Below are positions 17,764 to 25,557 of a stretch of DNA of 64,000 bases, one piece after another. This stretch comes from Sphingobium sp. AP49 (lineage in GTDB: Bacteria > Pseudomonadota > Alphaproteobacteria > Sphingomonadales > Sphingomonadaceae): positions 3,479,501 through 3,543,500 of the forward strand of contig NZ_CP124576.1 in the NCBI RefSeq assembly GCF_000281715.2, read 5' to 3'. The notes beneath the pieces were generated by a model. It was not told where the DNA came from, ran no database searches, and was given only the letters and a program-made list of their open reading frames with translations. A program made the translations under genes and the position numbers. The first letter of the stretch is position 1, and the number at the start of each line of letters is the position of its first letter.

Positions 17764-19234
17764 TGGGACCATCCTTGGAGAGTGCGGCTCCGGCGGCGAA
17801 ACCGCCACCCAGCGCGCGAATGAGGGCAACGTCGAGCGAGAAGGCACGGCTGTCGAGTTGGGCGACGACCTGACGGGCAGTCAGCAGCCTCTCCTGAACC
17901 ACCAGCACCTGCAGATAGGTGGAAAGCCCGCCTTCATACCGCTTGCGCGCGATCGCATAGGCTTCTTCCGACGCAGTCAGCGCCGCATGGCTTTCGCGCA
18001 ATCGATCGTCGAGCGCCTTCTGGCTGGTCACCGTATCGGCGACTTCGCGATAGGCATCGATGACCGTTCCGTCATAGGTCGCCACCGCCTCGTCATAGGT
18101 GGCGCGGGCACCGCGATACTGGCCCGACAGCGCACCCCCATGGAAAAGCGGCAGGCTGATCGCCGGACCGACATTGCCGTAGATCGAATCCTTCTTGAAC
18201 AGATATTCCAGCCCCAGCGACTGGGCGCCGATCAGGCCGGAAATACTGATCGCCGGGAAGAAATCTGCCCGCGCGACCTTGATCCGGCTGGCAGCCGCCT
18301 CGACCCGGGCACGCGCAGCGGCCACATCGGGACGGCGCCCGACCAGGTCGGTGGTGATCCCTGCAGGCAGGCCACGCGCATTAAGGCTGGCGATTGCCGG
18401 GCGGGCGATGGTCAGGCCGCGATCCGGCCCGGCACCCAGCAGTGCGGCGATCTGGTTGCGGCGCAGCGCTATCTGCTCGTCGGCGGCGGCCAGGTTGGCG
18501 CGCGACGTTGCCACTTCCGATTCCGACTGGCGCAGGTCACCGCGCGTGTCCAGGCCGCTGCGCACCCGGTCATCCGTCAGCTTTTGCGTCGCAGTCCGGA
18601 TGTCCAGCGCCGCTGCACTGGTATCGCGCTCGGCATAGAGGCGGGCCAGGTCGGCATAGGCATCGGCAATACCGGTCGACAGCATCAATCGCGCCTGCGC
18701 AACATCGATTTCGGCGGCCTGCCGCTCCGACGTCGCCGCTGCCAGCGCGGCCCGGTTCTTGCCCCATAGATCGATGTCAAAATTCAGCGACGCAGCGACC
18801 TGACCGCGATCCTGCCACCCCTTGGGTACGAATTCCTTGGGGAAACCGTTATTATAGCTCTGCTTGTCGAGCGTGGGCGAGCCTTGCGCGTCAAGGCTGG
18901 GCAGCAATGCCGCCCCGGCCTGCTGCGCCATGCCGGCCGCCTTGCGCAACCGCGCGGCAGCTGCGGCGACGTCGGGCGAACCGTTCAACCCTTCCTCGAT
19001 CAATACGCCCAGTTGCGGATCGCCATAGCCTTTCCACCAGCCATCACCCGGCCACGCCGTAGCGGCGGCTGCCAGGCTTTGCTGCGCCGCGACAGCCTGA
19101 GGTGTGCGGACCTCGGGCTTGGGGCCTAGATCGGGAATAGAAGCACAGCCGGACAAAAGCAGCGCGGTGGCCGCCAGAACGCCGGTTCGAGCAGAAAAAG
19201 TGATGCGACTCACGGACATATCAAACCGTACCAT
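17756..19234 (-). CDS. Outer membrane efflux lipoprotein (NodT/TolC type)
   Basis: The 492-residue protein is a TolC-like channel with a lipoprotein signal (lipobox LLSG-C near residue 29) followed by SIPDLGPK. Two copies of the OEP repeat are visible through the A/L/Q-rich coiled helices, for example EVATSRANLAAADEQIALRR and ASEEAYAIARKRYEGGLSTY; the latter is the typical second-half motif. It is the first gene of the pump operon. An internal ATG 15 bases downstream (19219) is an equally possible start. The promoter region is shared with the divergent TetR gene. Confidence 0.93.
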   Translation of the reverse strand: MVRFDMSVSRITFSARTGVLAATALLLSGCASIPDLGPKPEVRTPQAVAAQQSLAAAATAWPGDGWWKGYGDPQLGVLIEEGLNGSPDVAAAAARLRKAAGMAQQAGAALLPSLDAQGSPTLDKQSYNNGFPKEFVPKGWQDRGQVAASLNFDIDLWGKNRAALAAATSERQAAEIDVAQARLMLSTGIADAYADLARLYAERDTSAAALDIRTATQKLTDDRVRSGLDTRGDLRQSESEVATSRANLAAADEQIALRRNQIAALLGAGPDRGLTIARPAIASLNARGLPAGITTDLVGRRPDVAAARARVEAAASRIKVARADFFPAISISGLIGAQSLGLEYLFKKDSIYGNVGPAISLPLFHGGALSGQYRGARATYDEAVATYDGTVIDAYREVADTVTSQKALDDRLRESHAALTASEEAYAIARKRYEGGLSTYLQVLVVQERLLTARQVVAQLDSRAFSLDVALIRALGGGFAAGAALSKDGPNG

Positions 19235-19308
19235 CCAGTATGAAAATCGCGTTTGCCGCGCCGTCCTGCCCTTGTCAATATAAATAGCGTACTCTATGGT
19301 ACAGTTTC
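19235..19308. promoter_or_regulatory. Divergent emr/tetR promoter-operator
   Basis: TTGTCA (19272-19277) and TATGGT (19295-19300), 17 bases apart, make a good promoter for the TetR gene, with a leader of only a few bases. GTAC-N6-GTAC (19289-19302) overlaps its -10 box. A related block facing the other way, AAACCGTACCATCC at 19223-19236, covers the start of the outer membrane factor gene. Autorepression and repression of the pump by TetR are inferred. Confidence 0.65.
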
Positions 19309-19965
19309 ATGACACGCTGTGGAAAGCCCTCTCTTCTCAGCCGCCGCGAGGCGCGCCGCCTTGACCGACGCGAGGCGATACTGGCCGTCGCGGCCCAGCA
19401 TTTCCTGGAAAATGGCTATGCCGCGACCAGCATGTCGGGCATCGCGGCCATATTGGGGGGGTCCAAGGGCACGTTGTGGAATTATTTCCCTTCCAAGGAG
19501 GAATTATTTCGCGCCGTTCTCGAAAATGCGACCAGCGCCTATCGGGCACGTCTTTCGGAAATATTGGATCCGGGCGGAGAACTGGCCCCGACGTTGCGAA
19601 GGATCAGTTTCAGCCTGCTGGAGAAGGTGACCTCGCCCCAGGCCATCGCCCTTCACCGGCTGATCGCATCGGAAGGCAGCCGTTTTCCCGAGATCAGCCG
19701 CATTTTCTATGACATGGCGCCGCGCCATACCCGGATGCTGCTGGCGCGGTTTCTGGAAGGCGCGATGGACCGTGGACAATTGCGGCGTGCCGATCCGGAG
19801 GATGCGGCCCGGGTTCTGATGCGGCTGACCACATCGGGTTGCCACGAGTTGCTGCTGATCGGCCAGATCGACCAGGTCACCACTGCGCAGATGGACGTCG
19901 ACGCTGAATTTGCAGCGGATATATTCCTGCGTGCCTATCGCCCGGAACAGGCGGCTCAGAACTGA
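19309..19965 (+). CDS. TetR family transcriptional repressor of the efflux operon
   Basis: The 218-residue protein has a TetR DNA-binding domain at about residues 18-66 (REAILAVAAQHFLENGYAAT, then GGSKGTLWNYFPSKEELF) and a ligand-binding C-terminal domain of the AcrR type. Location and spacing show it divergent from the pump genes by 74 bases, so it probably represses them until a pump substrate binds. Its transcript should be nearly leaderless. The final ten bases overlap the convergent winged-helix gene. Confidence 0.93.
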   Translation: MTRCGKPSLLSRREARRLDRREAILAVAAQHFLENGYAATSMSGIAAILGGSKGTLWNYFPSKEELFRAVLENATSAYRARLSEILDPGGELAPTLRRISFSLLEKVTSPQAIALHRLIASEGSRFPEISRIFYDMAPRHTRMLLARFLEGAMDRGQLRRADPEDAARVLMRLTTSGCHELLLIGQIDQVTTAQMDVDAEFAADIFLRAYRPEQAAQN

Positions 19966-20558
19966 TCGTCGGCCGCCGGTCTCGGCTGCAGCAGATAGCC
20001 CTGCCCCTTCAACGTTCGCAACATGGGCCATTCAAAATCCCGGTCGAGTTTCGCCCGCAGGCGCGACACATGCACTTCGACGCTATTGGTACCGGGATCG
20101 AAATCGATCCGCCAAACCGCCTCGAGCAGACTCCGGCGACTGACGGCTTCGCCGGGGCGACGCGCCAGATATAATAGCAGGGCATATTCGCGGGCCAGGA
20201 GTGGAATGGACCGGCCGGCCCGCGCGACGGTACGATCTATCAGTGCGAATTCCAGGTCACCGACCTGCAATCGCGCCGGCTCGAAAGGCGCCATGGCAAG
20301 GCGCATAATCCGCGCGGTCGCCTCCTGCGGATCCATCCATGGTCCCACGACATCATGAATGCCGCGTTCAAATGCCAGCACGCGGGCGCCCGGATCATCC
20401 ACGGCCTGCCACAGGATCACCGCATTGCCGGCCTTGACCAACGCGCCGCGCTCTCCCGCCAATGACGCGATCCGCAGCGCGAGGCCGCGTGCGGCAAGCG
20501 CCCGCGCCACCGGCACGAAATCCGCTTCCATTCCATGGCATTCGACCGTTCCCTGCAC
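19956..20558 (-). CDS. Winged-helix (OmpR-type) regulator with degenerate N-terminal domain
   Basis: The C-terminal 100 residues are a clear Trans_reg_C winged helix (LAREYALLLYLARRPGEAVS, then LLEAVW, SVEVHVSRLRAKLDRDF and the final TLKGQGYLL). The N-terminal 90 residues have the size of a receiver domain but lack the acidic pocket and phospho-acceptor aspartate, so activation by phosphorylation is unlikely. A GTG at 20558 or an ATG at 20531 could be the start. It is the last gene of an operon with two cupin/HEAT-like proteins and a small peptide, starting three bases after the upstream stop, and probably regulates that operon or its targets. Confidence 0.85.
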   Translation of the reverse strand: MQGTVECHGMEADFVPVARALAARGLALRIASLAGERGALVKAGNAVILWQAVDDPGARVLAFERGIHDVVGPWMDPQEATARIMRLAMAPFEPARLQVGDLEFALIDRTVARAGRSIPLLAREYALLLYLARRPGEAVSRRSLLEAVWRIDFDPGTNSVEVHVSRLRAKLDRDFEWPMLRTLKGQGYLLQPRPAADDQF

Positions 20559-20561
20559 GCC

Positions 20562-21530
20562 CTATCTGCCGCCCGCTTGCTCCTGCGATCCGACCGCATC
20601 TGCAGGCGCAGAACAATCCATTTCATGTCCATTATGGATATTCTGCAGCGCGGTCCGACTCGCCCGGCGGATTAACGGGCTGCTGCTGCGCGTGCCTTGT
20701 TCCAGATGAGCAAGGCGCAGAACCGGGTCCGGCTGCACATCGGCGATCGCAGCCCAGGCCGTGTGACGCATCGCATCCTCATGATGTCGCCGGGCAAAGT
20801 CCTCGGCCAGATCGAGGGCGTTCCCCGTTCCGCTGCCGACGGCCAGTTCCAGCAGCATCTGCGAACTGGACAGGGTCATACATTCCGCGATGATGCCCTG
20901 GGCGACATCAAACCGATATTGTCGCCGCCATTCCTGCCCCGGCGTTGCGGCGAGGATGTTCAACGAGACCGACAAGGATTGCGCCGGATGCTGGACATGG
21001 ACGTCGCGATTGGCGCGATAGAGCAGCATTCGCCCTTCCGACAGGCAATCACGCGCGATGAAGCGCAGCGCCACCGGCTCGCCCGCGATGCCGGTCACTG
21101 TGTCGCCATCATATTCATAATGGTCCGACGCATAGCCCGGCCCGAGATAGCCTATGGTGAGGAAGTCGAAGCCATGATCATGGGGGACATGATAGAGGAA
21201 GGCGGCCGTCCCGCTCGTCCGCACGACATGATCGCATGCCGCCGGCCAGAAGGCGGCACGCAACACATAATGGCGCGACGGCGGACGAAGCAGCAGGACC
21301 TGCGCGGAATAGGGATTGTCCCGCCGCTGCGCGATGCAGCGTGACTTGAGTTCGGCTATCGCCATGTCTGCCAGGAAATGCCGATTGCGCGCCAATGCCC
21401 GCAACATCACGCCGGCCTGGGCCAGCCCCTCTGCATCGCGCGGATCGAAGTCCGGCCCCTCGCACCAGTCAACCAGCCCATCGAGATCGAGCATCCGATC
21501 ATCGGCCGGCGGATCGATCACCTGGGGCAT
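20562..21530 (-). CDS. Unknown protein: cupin-like core plus HEAT-like C-terminus (paralog B)
   Basis: This 322-residue soluble protein is not a family I can name. Its middle (about 85-200) looks cupin-like: an HxH pair in YHVPHDHGFDFLTIGYLGPG, an acidic stretch YASDHYEYDGD, and a second motif GRMLLYRANRDVHVQHP with two histidines, all of which could bind a metal. The last third resembles HEAT-type helical repeats (RHTAWAAIADVQPDPVLRLA, then PLIRRASRTALQNIH). The neighbouring 273-residue protein has the same order of elements. The gene overlaps that neighbour by 13 bases. A peptide-modifying or scaffolding role is speculative. Confidence 0.75.
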   Translation of the reverse strand: MPQVIDPPADDRMLDLDGLVDWCEGPDFDPRDAEGLAQAGVMLRALARNRHFLADMAIAELKSRCIAQRRDNPYSAQVLLLRPPSRHYVLRAAFWPAACDHVVRTSGTAAFLYHVPHDHGFDFLTIGYLGPGYASDHYEYDGDTVTGIAGEPVALRFIARDCLSEGRMLLYRANRDVHVQHPAQSLSVSLNILAATPGQEWRRQYRFDVAQGIIAECMTLSSSQMLLELAVGSGTGNALDLAEDFARRHHEDAMRHTAWAAIADVQPDPVLRLAHLEQGTRSSSPLIRRASRTALQNIHNGHEMDCSAPADAVGSQEQAGGR

Positions 21531-22339
21531 GACACCGCCCTGGCCTGGGCCATGGTACGCCGCGCCATATCCCGGACCTTCTCTTCTGGATCACGCAGCG
21601 CCATCTTTTCCAGCGATGGCTGCGCGCGGGCCGTATCGAGTGCCAGATATTCACGCATCACGGCCCATCGCTGCCCGCCCAGCGGCGCATCCAGCGCCGC
21701 CTCGAACAGAGGCGCAGCATCGGTTCGCCGTTGCAGCCGCAAGAGCGACAGCAGCATGAGCAGGCGGGCATGTCCCTCATCCACCTGCGCGCGGACGGTC
21801 GGCATGCCGTCCGCCATGTCATACAGGCCCGCGACAACGGCGCCGGGCGGCGCAACCTGCGCCCGCAACAACAGCACCCTCCCTGATTCCGGCATGATCC
21901 TTACGGTCTCGCTCCGCTCATCTCGCTCGAACCAGCTGCCCGCAGCGCAGGCCACGACGCCCGTCGGCACCAGCCTGCCATCCCTCAACTGAAAATCCCG
22001 CCCCCGCAAAGGGCGCCCCAACGGCCGACACAGCGTATAACGGCCCGACAGGTGGACGCGATCAGGGTGCGCCGCCTCGTCCCGCGCAGGGTCGATGCAA
22101 CTGGCGCTCACCCATATCCGCTCCGTCCGCGCCAGCACCAGATGGCGGGCGCCGCCACGCCGGCTGGCCCGCCAAGGCGGCATATGCTGCGGATCGACGG
22201 CCAGAGCGGCGCATTCCCGCACCAACAGCCCCTCCAGCCAGCCAATGTCCGCAATAAAGGGACGGATCAGCGCGACAGCCAGATCCAGCGGCGCAGCATC
22301 GGCCTGGGCCACCGCACCGGCCAGATCGTCGATCGTCAT
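21518..22339 (-). CDS. Unknown protein: degenerate cupin-like core plus HEAT-like C-terminus (paralog A)
   Basis: The 273-residue protein aligns by eye with the downstream 322-residue protein: RHLVLARTERIWVSASCID against RHYVLRAAFWPAACDHVVR, then SGRVLLLRAQVAPPG against EGRMLLYRANRDVHV, then the helical tail RWAVMREYLALDTARAQPSL against RHTAWAAIADVQPDPVLRLA. The histidines that could bind metal in the partner are missing here, so this may be a non-catalytic partner. The tail ends DPEEKVRDMARRTMAQA, typical of a HEAT repeat. Its ATG overlaps the stop codon of the small peptide gene, so the two are translationally coupled. No family is recognised. Confidence 0.75.
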   Translation of the reverse strand: MTIDDLAGAVAQADAAPLDLAVALIRPFIADIGWLEGLLVRECAALAVDPQHMPPWRASRRGGARHLVLARTERIWVSASCIDPARDEAAHPDRVHLSGRYTLCRPLGRPLRGRDFQLRDGRLVPTGVVACAAGSWFERDERSETVRIMPESGRVLLLRAQVAPPGAVVAGLYDMADGMPTVRAQVDEGHARLLMLLSLLRLQRRTDAAPLFEAALDAPLGGQRWAVMREYLALDTARAQPSLEKMALRDPEEKVRDMARRTMAQARAVSCPR

Positions 22340-22479
22340 GATGGCCGGGTGATGATGGCAATGACCACATCCATCAGGCTGATGTCCAGCACATCGCCAT
22401 CCTCAAGACTGAACAGGCTGGCGCCGTCATCCATGTCGGCGATATCATCTATCGCAAGCGGCACTATGTCCTGCGGCAT
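22336..22479 (-). CDS. Small acidic peptide, 47 residues, first gene of the cupin/HEAT-like operon
   Basis: This short gene encodes MPQDIVPLAIDDIADMDDGA followed by SLFSLEDGDVLDISLMDVV and a hydrophobic end IAIITRPS. Eleven of 47 residues are Asp or Glu. AGGGG lies about six bases before the ATG at 22479; an ATG two codons upstream (22485) is also possible. The stop codon overlaps the start of the next gene (ATGA). Its size, position and tight coupling to two paired proteins suggest a substrate, precursor peptide or small regulatory partner, but no known leader-peptide motif is evident. It is too short for most gene finders. Confidence 0.65.
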   Translation of the reverse strand: MPQDIVPLAIDDIADMDDGASLFSLEDGDVLDISLMDVVIAIITRPS

Positions 22480-22632
22480 CGTCATTCCCCTGTCGAAAAC
22501 GCCTTAGATCCAGGACAGGCTATGGGCGATCCGGGCATGCGGCCAATTAAATCGATTTAATCGCGACGCCCCATATTAACCATTTCTTTGCAGGCTGTTC
22601 CTATCCTGACGGCCCGCAGGAGTTGGGACTCA
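22480..22632. promoter_or_regulatory. Divergent promoter region with 16-bp perfect palindrome
   Basis: ATTAAATCGATTTAAT at 22546-22561 is a perfect palindrome, strikingly AT-rich in this GC-rich genome. It is nearly central between the leftward peptide operon and the rightward response regulator gene, the position of a shared operator. The winged-helix protein at 19956-20558 or the facing response regulator are the natural candidates to bind it. Confidence 0.7.
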
Positions 22633-23256
22633 ATGCCGTTTTTCAAGCGCAATCGCATCCGTCATGCCGATCAAGACGCACGGGAAAAGGACGCGCAGCC
22701 GCCACGTCGGCTGCGTGCCCTGCTGATCGATGAAAATTCCACTGCGCGCGGCGTCATCGCCCGCCGCCTGTCCTATCTTAACTATGACGTCGCCGTGGCC
22801 GAAAATGGCTTTGTGGCACTTAATCTGCTGGTCACCCGCCCCGTCGACATCGTGTTGATCGACATGGACCTTGCCGTACTGCCCGCCATCGTGACGATGC
22901 AGAAGATCCGAGCCACCGCCCTTGTCCCGCATGCCTGCTTCGTCATGCTGGCCGGTCGCGCCGACGGCCAGTCGGTGGTCGAAGCGCTGGAGGCGGGCGC
23001 CGACGACCATATCGTCAAGCCGTTTGATTTCGACATATTGGACGCTCGCTTGCGTCATCTGTGCGCGCGGGCCGAGCGGCTCGGCACGCTCAGTCGCCAT
23101 AATGCCGGACTGGATGCCCGCATTGCGCGCCGTGCGGTGGAACTGGGCGAAACCCGGGAGGCGCTGCGGGAGATGCAGGTTGATCGTGCCCGGCTCGTCT
23201 CCTCGATCCAGGCGCTGCAGGACGAAGTAGCGCGGCTCAATGCGTTGCGGAACTGA
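22633..23256 (+). CDS. Atypical response regulator with C-terminal coiled coil
   Basis: The 207-residue protein has a receiver domain (about 28-150): acidic pair LLIDEN, phospho-acceptor aspartate in DIVLIDMDL, and the lysine in HIVKPFDF. The position normally held by Thr/Ser (usually MLTA) reads VMLAGR, so switching may be altered. No DNA-binding output follows; instead there is a 55-residue Ala/Arg/Glu-rich coiled coil (RRAVELGETREALREMQVDR). It may signal by protein-protein contact. The start at 22633 has AGGAG ten bases upstream. It faces the peptide operon across the palindrome and its end overlaps the convergent gene by 20 bases. Confidence 0.88.
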   Translation: MPFFKRNRIRHADQDAREKDAQPPRRLRALLIDENSTARGVIARRLSYLNYDVAVAENGFVALNLLVTRPVDIVLIDMDLAVLPAIVTMQKIRATALVPHACFVMLAGRADGQSVVEALEAGADDHIVKPFDFDILDARLRHLCARAERLGTLSRHNAGLDARIARRAVELGETREALREMQVDRARLVSSIQALQDEVARLNALRN

Positions 23257-23995
23257 TCCACAGGGTCAAGCCGGCCTCACGCGCGTCGGGCGCCCCGTCG
23301 GCCACAATACGCGCCGCATCGGCGCGCGCCCTGTCGAGGATCGCCGGCGCGACCGACGCATCATGATAGATCCGATCGGCCAGCGCCAGCATCCGGGCAT
23401 CGCGCACCGTCAGATCATCCGGATCGGCGGACGACAGGCGAATATAATATAGCTCGGCATTGTCCGCCTCCGGACTCTCGGCCAGCCAGAAATCGACATC
23501 GGGATCAAATCCCAGCGGATCGATCGCCCCGCCCGGCGCCAGCGCCTTGCCGATCGCCTGCCGCCGCGCACCGGCATCGGGCCATAATTCGCGCAGTTGC
23601 CCGCGCGCCGCGAACAGCGCCCGGGCCAAGCCCCCCAGCCCGCTCGGCAACAACGCCTCGATCCGCTGCCGCAACGCTGCCGCCAGCCCCGCCGACGCGC
23701 CGCCCGTGCCGATCGCGATCAGCACCGGGTCGCGGTCGACGATCGCAGGCAGGGTAAAATCGCACAGATCGGGCCTGTCGGTCGCGTTGACCAGCACGCC
23801 TCGCATGCGCAATCGCGCCACCACGCCCTCGTCGCCATCCGCCACGATGGCGACCCGCGCCTCCCCGTCATCCTCGCCCACGACGCGGGCACCGGCACGC
23901 TCCAGCAAACGGCGTTTGGCGTCGGCCGCCTCCCCGCTTCCGGTCAGCATGACCGCCCGTCCTTCCAGACGCAGGAAGACGGGCAGGCTGTGCAT
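23237..23995 (-). CDS. Precorrin-2 dehydrogenase/sirohydrochlorin ferrochelatase-like protein (CysG N-terminal type)
   Basis: The 252-residue protein matches the N-terminal module of siroheme synthase: SLPVFLRLEGRAVMLTGSGE with a Rossmann glycine motif, VLVNATDRPDLCDFTLPAIV with the catalytic-region aspartate, and TGGASAGLAAALRQRIEALLP. It should oxidise precorrin-2 with NAD and possibly insert iron, giving siroheme for sulfite or nitrite reductase. The methyltransferase half of CysG is absent, so the enzyme stands alone. The C-terminal 100 residues after the family core are lineage-specific. It is coupled to lysA by a TGATG overlap and is the last gene of the argH-lptM-lysA operon. Confidence 0.87.
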   Translation of the reverse strand: MHSLPVFLRLEGRAVMLTGSGEAADAKRRLLERAGARVVGEDDGEARVAIVADGDEGVVARLRMRGVLVNATDRPDLCDFTLPAIVDRDPVLIAIGTGGASAGLAAALRQRIEALLPSGLGGLARALFAARGQLRELWPDAGARRQAIGKALAPGGAIDPLGFDPDVDFWLAESPEADNAELYYIRLSSADPDDLTVRDARMLALADRIYHDASVAPAILDRARADAARIVADGAPDAREAGLTLWISSATH

Positions 23996-25260
23996 CAGCC
24001 CGCGACCCAATCCGGAATGATATCGCCGTCGATCAGCGCCTGCACCGGCGGCCGTTCGCGCACGACCGCCCATTTGTCGCCCGATACCAGCACTTCGGGC
24101 GTCAGCGGCCGGCTATTATAGGTGCCAGCCATGGTCGCGCCATAAGCGCCGGCCGTCATGAAGGCGACCAGGTCGCCGGCCGCCACCACATCCATGTCGC
24201 GGCCCATGGCAAAGGTATCGCCGGTCTCGCACACCGGCCCGACCACGTTCGACGCGATCCGGTTGCCGTCGGGCGCCACCGCCCGGATATCGTGCCACGC
24301 ATCATAGAGGCTGGGGCGCATCAGGTCGTTCATCGCCGCATCGACGATCACGAACGGCGCCTGCGCGCCCTGCTTGACGCGGATCACCTTCGACAGCAGC
24401 ACGCCCGCATTGCCCACGATCACCCGCCCCGGCTCGAACATCAGCCGCACCGGCCAATCCCGGGTGATCCGCGTCACCATCGCGCCATAATCGGCCGGGC
24501 TCGGCGGCAGCGGCTGCGAAGGATTATAGGGCACGCCCAGGCCGCCGCCTAGGTCGGCGGTGCGGATGTCATGGCCGGCAGCGCGCAGCTGCTCGATCAG
24601 CGCGCCGACCTTGACGAAGGCCGCCTCCAGCGGCGCAAGGTCGGTCAGCTGGCTGCCGATATGGACGGCGACGCCCTGGACATCCAGCCCCGGCAGGTCA
24701 CGCGCGGCGGCATAGCTTTCCAACGCCCGGTCATAGGGGATGCCGAACTTGTTCTCCGACTTGCCGGTCGAAATCTTGGCATGGGTGCCGGCGTCGACGT
24801 CGGGGTTGATGCGATAGGCGACAGGCGCCTTCTTCCCCATGGACAGGGCAACCTGCGACAGCATTTCGGCTTCCGGTTCGCTCTCCAGATTGAATTGATA
24901 GATGCCCTGTTCCAGCGCGATCCGCATTTCTGCGGCGGTCTTGCCGACGCCCGAAAAGACGATGCGGCCGGCCGGGATGCCCGCCGCCACCGCGCGCAGC
25001 AGCTCGCCACCAGACACCACGTCCGCGCCCAGCCCCAGCTTCGCCAGCGTCGCCAGCACGGCCGCATTGGGATTGGCCTTGACCGCAAAGGCGATCAGCG
25101 GATTGTCGAGTTGTGCCAAGCCTTCGCGGAACACGCTGACATGGCGTTCCAGCGTCGCGGTAGAATAGACATAGACCGGCGTCCCGACCTGCTGCGCAAT
25201 CTCCGTCAGCGGCACCTGCTCCACCTGCATGGCGCCGTCTACATAATCAAAATGATCCAA
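23995..25260 (-). CDS. lysA: Diaminopimelate decarboxylase
   Basis: This 421-residue PLP enzyme makes L-lysine and CO2 from meso-diaminopimelate. Signatures: FAVKANPNAAVL with the PLP lysine, GLGADVVSGGEL, the VAVHIGSQL and TADLGGGLGVPY phosphate-binding stretches, and the C-terminal GPVCETGDTF with the catalytic cysteine and AYGATMAGTYNSRP. The best start is a TTG at 25260 (giving LDHFDYVDGAM), with AAGGA about eight bases upstream; this gives normal length, whereas the ATG at 25329 lies in the lipoprotein gene. It lies between lptM and the precorrin-2 dehydrogenase gene. Confidence 0.96.
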   Translation of the reverse strand: MDHFDYVDGAMQVEQVPLTEIAQQVGTPVYVYSTATLERHVSVFREGLAQLDNPLIAFAVKANPNAAVLATLAKLGLGADVVSGGELLRAVAAGIPAGRIVFSGVGKTAAEMRIALEQGIYQFNLESEPEAEMLSQVALSMGKKAPVAYRINPDVDAGTHAKISTGKSENKFGIPYDRALESYAAARDLPGLDVQGVAVHIGSQLTDLAPLEAAFVKVGALIEQLRAAGHDIRTADLGGGLGVPYNPSQPLPPSPADYGAMVTRITRDWPVRLMFEPGRVIVGNAGVLLSKVIRVKQGAQAPFVIVDAAMNDLMRPSLYDAWHDIRAVAPDGNRIASNVVGPVCETGDTFAMGRDMDVVAAGDLVAFMTAGAYGATMAGTYNSRPLTPEVLVSGDKWAVVRERPPVQALIDGDIIPDWVAG

Positions 25261-25288
25261 GGTCTGATCCTTGCGGGAATAGGGACTA

Positions 25289-25552
25289 TTATTGCGGCCG
25301 GCTTTCCGGCGGCAGATCGAATTCGTCATTGCCGCGCTGACGCGACTGGGTCAGCAATTCCACGTTGCGCTCGGGGCGCGCCTGGGTGCCGGGGTCGGTC
25401 AGGTCGGCGGCGGTCGGCGCGGTTGCCGCGCCCACCGGAATGGCGGGCAATTTCTGGCCCGCCACGGGTTTCAGTGATTCACGACCACCGCAGGAGGCGA
25501 GCGCCAGCGCCATTGCCCCGATCATCAGCCCGTTGCGGACATGCCGTGCCAT
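25289..25552 (-). CDS. Small lipoprotein of the argH-lysA interval (LptM-like)
   Basis: The 87-residue protein starts with a lipoprotein signal (MIGAMALALASC, lipobox LAS-C at about residue 21) followed by GGRESLKPV and a flexible Pro/Ala-rich chain. A tiny lipoprotein with this GxK/P pattern between argH and lysA is typical in alphaproteobacteria and belongs to the LPAM/LptM family; LptM in enterobacteria helps assemble the LptD lipopolysaccharide translocon. That function is transferred from the family. The start is five bases after the argH stop, and the lysA start is 28 bases further. Confidence 0.8.
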   Translation of the reverse strand: MARHVRNGLMIGAMALALASCGGRESLKPVAGQKLPAIPVGAATAPTAADLTDPGTQARPERNVELLTQSRQRGNDEFDLPPESRPQ

Positions 25553-25557
25553 CTGCC

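Noticed and set aside
22336..22479. Lasso-peptide or other known RiPP precursor
   Set aside because: No lasso-type ring-forming pattern or known maturation enzyme lies nearby; the peptide is reported as unknown.
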